64,000 nt of DNA from Pristionchus mayeri (lineage: Eukaryota > Nematoda > Chromadorea > Rhabditida > Neodiplogasteridae): contig BTRK01000003.1 of NCBI GenBank assembly GCA_036245805.1, positions 13,680,464 to 13,744,463 of the forward strand. The letters are read 5' to 3'. The notes under the pieces were generated by a model. That model was given only the letters and a program-made list of their open reading frames with translations. It had not been told where the DNA came from and did not search any database. Below, in pieces: positions 37,022 through 49,000 of the stretch. Position numbers and translations under genes: made by a program. Position 1 is the stretch's first letter. Every line of letters begins with the position of its first letter.

Positions 37022-40000
37022 ATGCGCGCTCGGATGTCAGCGGCGTTTGTCAAAACGCACCTGACGGTCTCACCACCTTCCGGAGTTCCGATCGTGGACT
37101 ACTTGGTGGTCGCGGTCGCAGCCGGAGCCGTTTTTGCAAACTCACTGCTCGGAGATTTCGTCTATGATGATCAGTGAGTTGTTGATATTTGATCTATTGT
37201 ATCATGTTCTCATCTTCCTCGCTGAACCATTCTCATTCCTCCACCATTTCCTCCTCTCTTCTCAAATGGATACTGACCCCATCAATTCAATTGGTCGCCG
37301 CTCCTTTCAACTCTTTGCGTGCTTCTTTCATTGCTTCCATTTTCCGTTCCAATCAACTATTCAATTCCGACGAATTCCTATTCTAACTGGAAAGTTGAGA
37401 AATGGGAAGGCAGCTGACTTTTTTTCTTCCGTTGCGCCAAAATAGCACTTACTTACTTAGATACTTAGAAGATCCATCTTCAACGGCCGGTGCCGCGTGG
37501 ATCACAAGTCCGCCAGTCTTCTCTATCGCGTGCCCGCGTGGTCCAATGGCGGTAGGGGGCTCTCGTAGCGGAAGATCTGGTGGATCGTCCGGTGCTGTAG
37601 GGCATCTTCGCGTACTCCTCGATCGAATCTCTCCATCTGACGGGTGGTCTTCCTTGTGGGCGAGTGAGATCGGGAGGAGGAAACCACTGCGTGACTCTCG
37701 TAGACCATCGATCGTCGTCTCGTCTCAGTCGTGTCCAGCCCAGCGATGCTTCGCTCTCCTGATGTAGTCGACTGGGTCGGTGAGGAGGGAGAGGCGTCGG
37801 ATATCTTCGCTGCTTCGGTTCGCTTCTCGCATCGTGTGAAGGCTCGTCCCGACAAGTGACCTCTCCAGAGCACGATGAGTAGTCTGCACGAAGGAGAGGA
37901 CTGTCGTCGTTAGAGGCCAAGTTTCGGCAGCATAGCAGAGGGCTGGAAGGACGTGAGAGTCGAAGAGAGAGGCGCGTAGCTTCGCATCTTGGAGTTGCGA
38001 TGTGACCTCTCTGATGCTCCCGAAGGCGGCCCAGGCTGCTCTCTTCCTCCTCAGAAGCTCCGTCCGTAGGGATCCGTCACAACGGAGCTCACGTCCGAGG
38101 TACACGTATGAGTCCGTCTCCTCGAGTGGGTCACCGTGAAGCGAGATGTCGGGGCCGGGACACCACTCGTTCTTCATCAATTGGGTCTTCTTTCGGTTGA
38201 TGGAGAGACCTATCTTCTCTCCTGTCTCGGCTAGCTCATTCAGCATCCTTTCCAGAGTTGATGTATCCGTCCCGAGTAGTACGATGTCGTCGGCGAAGCG
38301 AAGATGGGAGAGGTTCTTCCCGTCGATGGTGACTCCGACTTCGCTCCAGTCGAGATCTCTCATGCAATCCTGCAGGGCGGCCGTGAAGAGCTTGGGGGAG
38401 ATCGTGTCTCCTTGCCGTACTCCCTTGCCGATTGGAATGCGAACAGGCCGGTCGAATGGCTTCATCTCGGTGTAGCAACCGGAATTCAGTGACTCGAGGC
38501 ACTGTACGTAGGAAGAGTCGACTCCAGATCGGGCAAGGGCATTGAGCACTGCCGGCACCTCCACGCTGTCGAAGGCCTTGCAGTAGTCGACAAAGACTAG
38601 GCCGAGTGGAAGGTGGAACTCTCGATGGTGTTCGATGATGGTGGACAAGGTGTGGATATGGTCGATGCATCCAAACCGGCGGCGGAATCCTGCTTGCTCA
38701 ACTGGCTGAGCATCGTCCAACGTCCGTTCCATTCGCGTAACAAGCACTTTTGTGAAGAGCTTGTATGGAATGGAAAGAAGGGCGATCGGGCGGAAGTTGT
38801 TGAGGTCGGCGTGGTCTCCTTTCTTGTGGATGAGGATGGAGTTCGACCCTTTCCATTGGCTGGAGAAGTCCATGTTGGCGAAGTAGCGGCTAAATCGGCC
38901 GGCAAGGAGAGAGTGGAGAGGGGGACCACCGTTGCGAAGCATGGCTGTGCTGATCCTGTCGGGGCCTAAGAGGGAGTAGTCCTTCGAGGGATCGGGGTCC
39001 GTTCTCCATTCGTACTTGCGGATGGCTTCCTCGTATCGAAGGGGATCAATATCGGGACGGGGCGTCTTCCTCTTAGAGTATCTCCAGCTCTTCTCAATCT
39101 TCACATCCAGGCGAATCCGTGCACGGACGAGTCTGTGGTCGGAGGGGAATGTGAATCCACTCACGACCGAAACGTCTTGGGCCATACAGCGGCGATTTGT
39201 GATGAAGTGGTCTAACTCGAGACGGGTCTTTCTGGCTTCTCCCGCAGACACCCATGTCCATCGCCTACTCGACTTCTTCTGGAAGAAGGAATTGGCATGG
39301 AAGGAGCGCGTGCGAGAGAGGAAGTCTCTGAGTAGGTCATCCGGATCTCCGTTGGGGTCGCTGACGAAGGGGCCGGTGCGGAAGTCAAGGATTCCCGCTC
39401 TTCCAATTTGGCTGCCGAAGTGGGGGCGTAGATGGAGAAGACGGAGATAGAAGATCTGCCGATTCGAATGCGGAGGACGGCGATACGGGGGGAGTGGACG
39501 GTGAAGGAAAGGATGGAGGGGACGAGACGCGGGTGGATGAGGAAACCAACTCCGCCTACGTTTTTCCCAGTCACCTTAGGTCCGAGGATGAGTCGGGCGC
39601 CTTCAGTGAGGGTACGTTCGACGAGAGTCAGTGACTTGGTCTCCTGGAGGCACACTACATCGTAGCGAATCCCTTCGAACGACTGTTCTAGGGTGGCGAT
39701 GGAAGCCTCGGATGCAATGGTGCGGCCGTTGAGGGTGCATACTCGGAAGTCCTGGTCGTGACGGGGGGTTCGGGGGTGGTCGGTGGGTCCAGAAAGATGT
39801 CCTGAGGGCTCCGAGATTGGATCGCTCTGCCCCTATGCACCGAGCGACATCGTACACGGGCAGGGAGGGGGCGCGGAGGACTCGGGCGGGTGGGGGGACT
39901 TGTCGCAGCCAGTTTGGTGCTCTGTTTACCCTAACTTATCCGAGCTAGGGTTTAGTTGGGTCCGCCCGTACACATCAGTTTGCAAGGCCCATGTACTGCG

Positions 40001-43000
40001 TGAGCGTGTAGATCGTTAGATCGTTAGCACAACACTCGTAGCAATAGAGGTTGCCGTGGACACTTACCCCACTGTGAGGTGAGCAATGTAAAGGATAGCA
40101 CTCCATTTGGCTAATTACTTGCCAGACGCAGTCATTTTGCTTTTGCGGAGGACTATTTCTCTCTAATTTTCAGTCGATCTCTAACCAGTCACAGAGAATG
40201 AGAGATGGAAATGAGAGAGTACAAGACTTCACTTCTTTGGGCGGAAAGGCAAAAACGCTAATGACAACCGGGGCGAAACTTTCGGCCTTTCATTCCTGGA
40301 AACAAAGGGACAAAGACTGTTCTCTTTGTGCCCTCTAACTTCCTTCACTCTCTAGCCATCCCTGCTATCTCATTTCCCAGCAGTTTCTCGTATGTGATAG
40401 AGAGGCGAGAGAGCATGCAAACCGAAGAGAGCCAACTTTATCGCAACTCTCATCCGTTCCGAACCCATTAGATGTGCAACAGGCAAGGGTATTCCCCCTA
40501 ATCTCCCATCGAAGATCGAGGGATAGATAGTGGGAACACTTTCACTATGGGGTTTATCCGATTTGACACTAGACTTAGAATTTCCCACTTTTTCACTTAC
40601 TATATCGCTAGAACTTTGTACCTACATTTTTTAAAATAATATTCTCCCCTGTATGTCTCAGACGAGTTACACAACTCCTGAAGGCTCCAATTGCCCTGTC
40701 CGGAAGTAGGCCCGGGTCGACCTCACGCACAGCTTATCCTATCAGCAAACATGGCTCTCGTAATCCTCTCTGCACTCTCTCAATTTCTCGTGATCTCTCG
40801 CCTTCTCTGACTCCTCAGACGGTCTGCAGTCAGAAGAGTGGAATTAATTCTGAGGCCCCAGCAGCCGTTTTGGCCCGAGAGAGAGGGGAGTCAATTGAAA
40901 GACGATGAGCATTTCTTATTCATGACGGGAAGAGTAGCCAATTTACCCACTCTATTTATATTTCTGGAGGCGAAGTCATATTTAATGGCGAAAACAATCA
41001 CTCCACATCTTCCAATCCTACTTTCCCTTCTTCATACACCGCTCCAACCGCGTTTTAGTGCCTCGTAAAAGCGCGGTTTCTCACATGTTCTCAGTAGCGC
41101 TTTTTGCCCACTCGAAAGAGGGAAGAATAGAAGGGGGAAATGGAATAAACGTCTGCCGAATGGATCCCATAAGCCATTATCGCCCGTGCATCTACATCGA
41201 ATAGAAGGAATGAGGAGAGGAATTGTCTCTATCTTATTCTTCCAATCTCTAGCCCTTTCTGACTGGCTAGAGAATACGATGAATAAAGAGAGATATACTC
41301 TCAAGAAATACGGGAGCATGTGATGAGATGGATGATGTTCGTAGGGAATGTGACAGGTAGGGGTCACGGACATTCGTGAGCCATCTATCTTGAAGAGAAT
41401 TTGAAATATGGGTGGTCAGAAAGTCATTTTTCATGATTATTCACGCATATCGTGTATGAGAGCATGGAATTTTGGGTTGATATTAGCAAATTTAACGTTA
41501 TAACGATTCATTCTAACATTTTTACGTGGAAGGCGGTAATAGAGAGAGTTCGCCGATTTCCATACTGACAGTTCCTCTGTTGAGCATCACTCAGAGTACT
41601 CCTGACAGACTCTGTAATGTGACGGGACGACCGGAGATAATGGAGACGGATTAGGTCAGATCCTTGCTTGATATTCCTCTGGCACCGTGCCAAGAGAATA
41701 GAAGGGGTTGCCGAGAAGTATTATACCCCTACTCTCGAAATTTTGTGTAGAAGTTCAATGAGGCATGCTTCCCCTGTCTCGGCGGCATCACGCTTGAATG
41801 CCCGAGCCGGGCGTTTTTCATTTCCCGCATAATATTATGTCAAAAATATTTATCGAAGACGAGCGTAGTTGTACACTACCTCCTCATCCCCTACTACTAG
41901 CTTGCACACCTCTCGTTCGAGGTTTCTACACCAATTATCGCGCTTATACTGATATATAGGGCAAAATTGACCTCTGAGTGACCCCCACTCATTTTTCGAG
42001 CTCTATATAGCTCATTTCCCTAAAATTCCAATTTTAAGCATGCACAATTCCAACCCAGATATCTCAAAATTGTACATAAACACGCAGGATTTTTTAGTTG
42101 CAGTTTGTAGAGCTATCGAATGAGTAGTTGGCACCACAAATACAGGAAGGCCTTTTCTGATCGTACACCGTGCCAAGGAAATTGAAGTATTATACCCTCT
42201 CCCGAAATTTTGGGTAGAAGTTCAATGACGCATGCTTCCCCGGTCTCGGCGGCTACACGCTTGAGTGCCCGGGCCGGACGTTTTTTTATTTCCCGCATAA
42301 TATTATGACAAAAATATTTATCGAAGAAGAGCGTAGTTGTACACTACCTCCTCATCCCCTACTACTAGCTTGCACATCTCTCGTTCGAGGTTTCTACACC
42401 AATTATCGCTCCATGCGCAACACAAAGAGGAGACTCGACGAACCGCGAAAAGTTAGGATGTCCCGGGAAGACTCTGTTCTCCCTATGTATCTCTTCATTC
42501 GACACACTATCTCGTCTCTAGAGACAACGGGGGAATAAGGTCCCCATCCCCGCACTAATCCACTTGTTGCACGGGCCTTTCTTGCCTCGGGGAGGGAAGA
42601 AATGAGAAACGTTCAGGGATGATAATGGATGGGTCTCGGGGGAGCGATCGGAGGGACACGGCTAGTAAGGACATCTGATACTAAGAGTAGCGCCATTTAG
42701 TAGCTCATTTCTGCTGATTCATTAGGCTATAGTTCTCCTGCCTATGAAATTTAGTGACAGATTGTTCGGGTGGCTTGAAAGAAGATCGGATAATGGAAGC
42801 GAACAAAGGGGCAGTAATAAACCAGCAGTGCCGCAGATGGACATTTATATTCCCTCCACTCCCTAACAAAGAACTCCGATTACATTGGTTATCACAATAT
42901 CTCGTATCGCCATCCTCTCTAGGTTAGATGAGATGAAAGGTGCATCTCGGGTGTTCAATAATTAGACCGACATGAGACGAATCAGGTCCATCTGTGAACG

Positions 43001-46000
43001 AAATCTGATATTTAGGCGAGATAGTGTGTGGAATCGAGAGAGCGCGAAAGATGATCACACTTCCGTAGAGAAAGAGCGGAATTGCGCAAGACACTCTCTC
43101 ATATTCGCCCACTCTCTCGCCATTCTTTATTTCACTCACACTGTCTTCCTTCAGCCCACCCTCTCGCCCTCTTGCTCATCGCTATTAGCCTCTTCTTACG
43201 CTGTGTTTGACCACCATTTCTCAGATTTAGAAGCACTCTCTTTTTTCGTTCCATCTATAGCCAGGAAGAGAAGGCGAGAGAGTACGAAGAGAGGAGAGAG
43301 ACAGAGAAAGAGAGGGAGAAGCTCCCGAGAGTGCAATGATAGCCTGAGGGCAGAGGGGTGATAGACGACCCAAGAGGAGGATGCAACACGCAACAATTGT
43401 TGTCCTGTGTACTGATAAGCTTGTTTCATAACATGAGGCATAACGGAGAAAAATTCAAAATTCATTGTTCGATATATTTGTAAATATTTTCTCTAAAAAC
43501 CCATAAATACATCAGCGATCATAGAATCTTCCGAACATGGTATATCTCTGAAACATATCACAAACATTGAGCAATCAATTATTCGAAAACAGATTTTATT
43601 CCAGCCAAGCGATCGTTTCGAATCCTGACGTTGTCTCTTCCTCCTTCTCCCTCTTCAACGACTTCTGGGGAGGACCCATCAGCTCTAAAGTGAGTTCTGC
43701 TACATAACATAGCTCAGTGTAATCCAACCTAAAATCAAAAAAAACTTTGAAAGTAAGCACGTAGAACGCACTTTTAAATCACACAGGGATCGCACAAATC
43801 ATGGAGGCCTATGACTACTTTCTCCTTCCGACTCAACTATCTGCTGCATGGCCTGCAACCTCTTGGGTGAGTATTAATCTCTTATCATTACAATGGGTAG
43901 ATAAAACGTGCAAGAACGGAGGGAATAAACGAGTACCTCTTGGTACCTCTTGGTTGATCGTTGATCTTTGATGTTTATACTCAATGGCATGCACTACAAT
44001 AACTTGGAAGTTAGCCGGATCAGTGAACACTAGAGTAGTAGCCATAGGAATGACCTGAGAGAACGGAGCCTTACTCTCCCTCTCCACTTCGACAATTGGA
44101 TTAGTGGGCCCGTCACGCAACAGGAAGAAGACTCGACGGAAGCGAGGGACTCTCTCACTTTTCCATGCTCTCTCACCTCCTCTGACTAAGCTAGAGAGCA
44201 CGCTAAGATGAAAGAGTGGCTACTGGCCATAAGATAAAATAGGAAATGGGCGCTTCCGCCAGGGGAGCGACCTCGCCTTCTTGAGGCGTTGATAACTACT
44301 TTCGTAGGATTGGGAATTGGCCACGAATCAATGAGTAAAAAAAATTATGTTATCTCTCAGATCGGTGTTAGAGTACTGCGTACTCTAACACCGATCTGAG
44401 AGATAACATAAAATGGGGAGGCAATTTCTTCCCCAGCTACAGTACCTGTCGCAGTTCCGAGTATCGATTTTTCAGATTCCACATCGTCAATGTGGTCCTG
44501 CACATCCTTTGTTCACTGCTGGTGATGAGAATGGCAGAGCGAGAACTCAGCAGCAGAGGTGAGAGAGGATTGTTCTTTGATGGTTGATATTTGATATCGC
44601 AATGTTTTCGCGAGATGGAAATTATATATTTTTTTATTTAACCAACTTTTTTCCACGGTGAATGGGAAGATTCACAAAACAATTCAATAACGCGCTGAAA
44701 CATATGTATAAATTGCCCAGGTTCATCGATTACGACCTATTATGCCAATTATTATGTGAACTTTGATCTCTCCTCTCAGTTGCTCGTCTCTTCTCCGTTT
44801 TTCTCTTCGCTGTTCATCCCATCCACTGCGAGGCTGTAGCAGGTGAGTGAGATATTGAGAGGGTATGATGCAATCGGGATTATACTCTACTCTCGATGTA
44901 GGATATCACGCCATTCACCTAAGAATCGATCTCAAAGTCGGATTTGGCGAAATCATAAAATTCGAGTTTTCTGTAGTTTCCCACTCCTCTAGCACTCCGA
45001 AACATGCATACACCTTTAAATTTGCGTACCATGATTCTGGAGGACATGACACCGGGTCATTGGTTCTAGTTAAAATCTTTACCTACATCCAGGCGAAACG
45101 ATAACACAAACAATAAGACAATACTAATGGACAAACAAATTTATTAGGTTGGTGCAAAAGTTTCTTTCTTTTTTCATGCACCAACATTCTGACCTCCCCA
45201 GGTAGTCGTAATTAGCCAATCAAATAATTGTTTTTGCTGTTGATACGGACATGGGTACACACTATAGTGAGAACTATATTGTGTTGATTCTATCAATTAG
45301 AATTGAGCATTTTAGTTTGGAAGTAATCGCACCAGGTCGAGCAATCCGACTTTCCAATTGCTCTAGGCTCCGAGGGGAATAGCGCAAAGGCTACATTTAG
45401 CACATTATTGCAAAGTACGTTGACTGGGTATGTCATACGACATAGCCCACCAAATGTGCCATGAAAAACCTACTATAAATGTTGGCCCAATTACAGAACT
45501 ACTGTCTTTGAAAATCATAGATCACAAATTTCTGAGCGCAACTTCCATACACAGCATTGACGAATGCTCAATTTCGATGGGAAGTGAAGTACTTTCCCCT
45601 GTAAGTATGCTAACAAATTTAGGAAAGAATAGGACGCCCCTTTGAAGAACTGCAGATTTCGAAATAATCGTGTTCTGATTCATCCACTGAAATCAACACT
45701 TTTTGGATTCCCCTGTTACCCACACACGTTCGAATCCGGATTTTTTGTGCTTAATAGAACAAAGAACTCCTATCCAAGTGTTCCTCAATTGGGTAGAATC
45801 AGAATCCCGCAAGTATTCGGTAACCTGAATTTATCCCAAAACGTTCAAAATAGCCGTTTGCCGATGTTAATTTTCTGAGACTTATCAACTTCTCACGATG
45901 ACGCTTAGATCTAAATCAAATGTATGGTAGTAATCTACCGCCATGACCATACCACAAGGTATTAAAAATCATGATACTCTAGGCACGCCAACAGAAATTT

Positions 46001-49000
46001 GAAAAATAAAAAAGAAAGAAACTTATGCACCAACCTAATAAAAAAGGACATGAACTAGATAGTTTGAGTTTCACTAGAATTACAATATTCGATAGCTCTT
46101 CGCATCCTTGATCCTTTTCTGGTTTTTTTTGATTCACAAAAACAAAGATTACAATATCTGATAGTTGTTCGTAATCCCATTCTGATCAGGCATCGTCGGA
46201 CGTGCTGATCTCCTCGCTTCCCTCTGCGCCCTGACCGGATTAGTGGCGGATACGGTGGGTTCAAATCGACATACTTTTATGAGTTCTATTCCAAATTCGC
46301 GAAATATATATTTTCTGCAGTCACTACCGTATACGGCTGCTCTTACCGTAATGGGTGTCGCGTGCAAGGAAACGGCCATCATACTGCCAGTATTGATCGG
46401 CGTAAAACGAGTCATCGATCGACGAAAGGTACGGTATACATCGATTACGGTAGTCAAGGACACTGAATTTCCATGATCGCCACTGCCAGTAAACTAATTA
46501 GCGGGCAGATGAAAAGATTGTCGCTCTGATACAAATCTCTTATCGAATCTTGGGTCTCCCAGGGAAATCTTTGCCCTTTACTTGTCAAAGACGCAAAGAA
46601 ATCACATGTTTGTCGAGATTTATTCTCAAAAGCGCTGCGGACACCTTAGAGGTCGAATTGAGAGTGGAAATCGAATGGAAAAGTGTGATGGAATGATCAT
46701 GGGAAGGTGGCAGGTTGAATGACCTTTCTCGTCCGAGAAATCGAGTGTAAATCGAATACTGTTGTCGGATCTAGAGGGATTTCAACAAACTTGCATTCCG
46801 AATTTAAAAATAGACGATTATGTTATTGACATAAAACATAATCTGGATGAATCCTGCATTAGTTTGTAGGAATGTTTTGTAAATAAATAATTATAAATCG
46901 ATCTCGATGAAACATTAGTTCCGGGGTTAGGCTAGCTGGTGGCATCTCCGGACCTCTAAGGGTCGGTGCTAATTAGCACAATCTCCGGTAATATTCCCCA
47001 TCTCTCTCATGAGTTGATTGAGACTAATTGGAGACGAGTGTGTCTGTCCATACGGTGGTAAGGATGAGAGGATAGGGGGGGGGGCAATACTACTCCCAAG
47101 GATACCTAATGATTGGCTTAATTTGTAGCATATCTATGACCAACTGGCGATAGTTTAACGGAAAACGATCACAATAACGAGCTAGAAAGATGGCTACAAA
47201 GATCAACCGAGACTATCCTTCCTAATTGTCACCCAGTAGTCGGCATATTCATAGGCGGGCTTTCCATTTGCCTAATGACGTTTCATGTGCCCTCAGGGGC
47301 GATATGAAGGCTCATAGTCTTCCGGCTGACGACAGAGTGTGCAGAAGTGAGAGTGCATTCTAAGGATCCTACTCTCTCCCTTTTACACAGTCTCTCGCCT
47401 TCGCTAACCGACGAGATGTATGCAGAATGAGGAGAGCAAGCCCCCCTCCTTCCGGTAGTGTACGAGGGGACGGAAAGGGAAGATGAGGGAGGGATGAATG
47501 AATGAGGTCTAACATCGTTATTGTATTCGGAGAGGGGAAGTAATGAGATACACTAGAAGAATGATCATGCTTGGGGATAATTTCAGTCGAGACAAGGAAT
47601 TGGGGGAGAGGACATAAAACGCAAGATGAAATAAAGCACGTATGCCTTTTAAAAGTTACGCATTCAATTCTTGAATCAATTCGAGTGGATGAGAATAACA
47701 CAACTTTCAAGTCAACTTCATACTGTATTGAGTAAGAGGTATATTCAAAGACTCTCTCAGGGAAATGAAATCAACACTTTCCTTCTATTTTTGCCGCTTC
47801 TTTCTTTGTCTGTTTCTTCGAAACAGTCAGAGAGAGCACGTCGACGTAAGATACAAAGTTCGTATCATGGTCTCACCTCTAAGGGTGTGTGCAATCTAAA
47901 AATTTACGATCACCAGTGATTTTTAAGTAGGAGCTAAACAATTTGAGCGTTTCCGGTAGGCGGTATGGGCAATCAAGACGAAAGGACAGTCTTATTGCCT
48001 ACTGCGCCTTGAGTGGATATCCTTGTTCCCTCCACTCTCATCTCTTCATCTCTTCCACCCGACAAGTGGCACTAATGTACCGGAAATTGTCATGATCAGA
48101 CTGTAACCTGGCGTTGATCTCGACAATTGTCAAAACAATAACACTCATGCCCTGAGGGGCCGCTCCCTTCAGGGTCAAGGAACAGGGGCTCATCAAAGGA
48201 ATGAGAGGAAGAGAGGAGAGGAAGGGCTGGGAAGGGGATAATTGAGATGGCCACAGTTGAAAGGGGGAAGAAAGAGATGTGAGAGATGAAGGGAGGAGCA
48301 ATCGGAATAATTATGGGAAGGTGCGAAGGGGGGGGGGGAGTGGGGTGAGGGTATAGAAGGAATCCTTATTGGTTGGGGGATCTGGATACTTAGAAAACAC
48401 ACCTTCTTTAGCGAAATAGTGTTTTTTTCTCTTTCTGTAAGCGTTATGAAATTGAATATAACATTCATATCAGATCTCCTCCATCGCCCCTCTCTTCCTC
48501 CTCACTGCCTTTCTATGTTATGCCCGGCTGTCAATTCAATCTTTCGAGAAGCCCACCTTCTCCCCATCTGGTAAGGGGTAGTCTGATTCTTGCTCGGGAG
48601 AGATCTTCTAAACTGATCATGTGCACTATATCCAAATAACTGATATAATTGGTTATTGCTAAAAATTTCAATGAATGTACACAGAAAAAAAGATAGATTG
48701 GTGGATCTGCATACACAATGATGCTTGTTTCAGACAACCCCGCATCCCACCATCCCTCTCTCCTCGTTCGTTCTCTCACTTTACTCATATTGCCGATGCT
48801 CCATCTATGGATGCTCGTCTGCCCCAGAGTGGTCGGTATCTGTCGGACATTCATTTATGAACGAGAGCTGTTGGACATTCATTTATGAACGAGAGCTGTT
48901 GGACATTCATTTATGAACGAGAGCTGATTTTCACATGTCACCGAGCACTACATTGCCTACGAAATTATTCAAGTGTGTTTGTATCTAATTTGAAACGTAC

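Larger units (their letters stand above)
37449..39990 (-). mobile_element. Degenerate RTE-type non-LTR retrotransposon in TMTC intron 1
   Basis: Read on the minus strand it has an apurinic-type endonuclease, then a reverse transcriptase, then an RTE-style C-terminal tail, and it ends in a short tandem repeat (TAAG units near 37455-37470), typical of RTE 3' ends. Frames are broken and parts are missing. The 5' limit is approximate. It is antisense to the host TMTC gene. Confidence 0.85.

Noticed and set aside
36786..37064. Pro/Ser-rich frame of 92 codons upstream of TMTC exon 1
   Set aside because: It overlaps the true exon 1 in another frame, and its composition reflects CT-rich DNA.
38146..39020. 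Several plus-strand frames of 60-120 codons within the RTE element
   Set aside because: They are shadows of the minus-strand reverse transcriptase frame.
45430..45878. Transposase remnant inside the 895-bp mariner-type element
   Set aside because: The frames there show no catalytic motif or similarity to the mariner transposase at 19896-20924.
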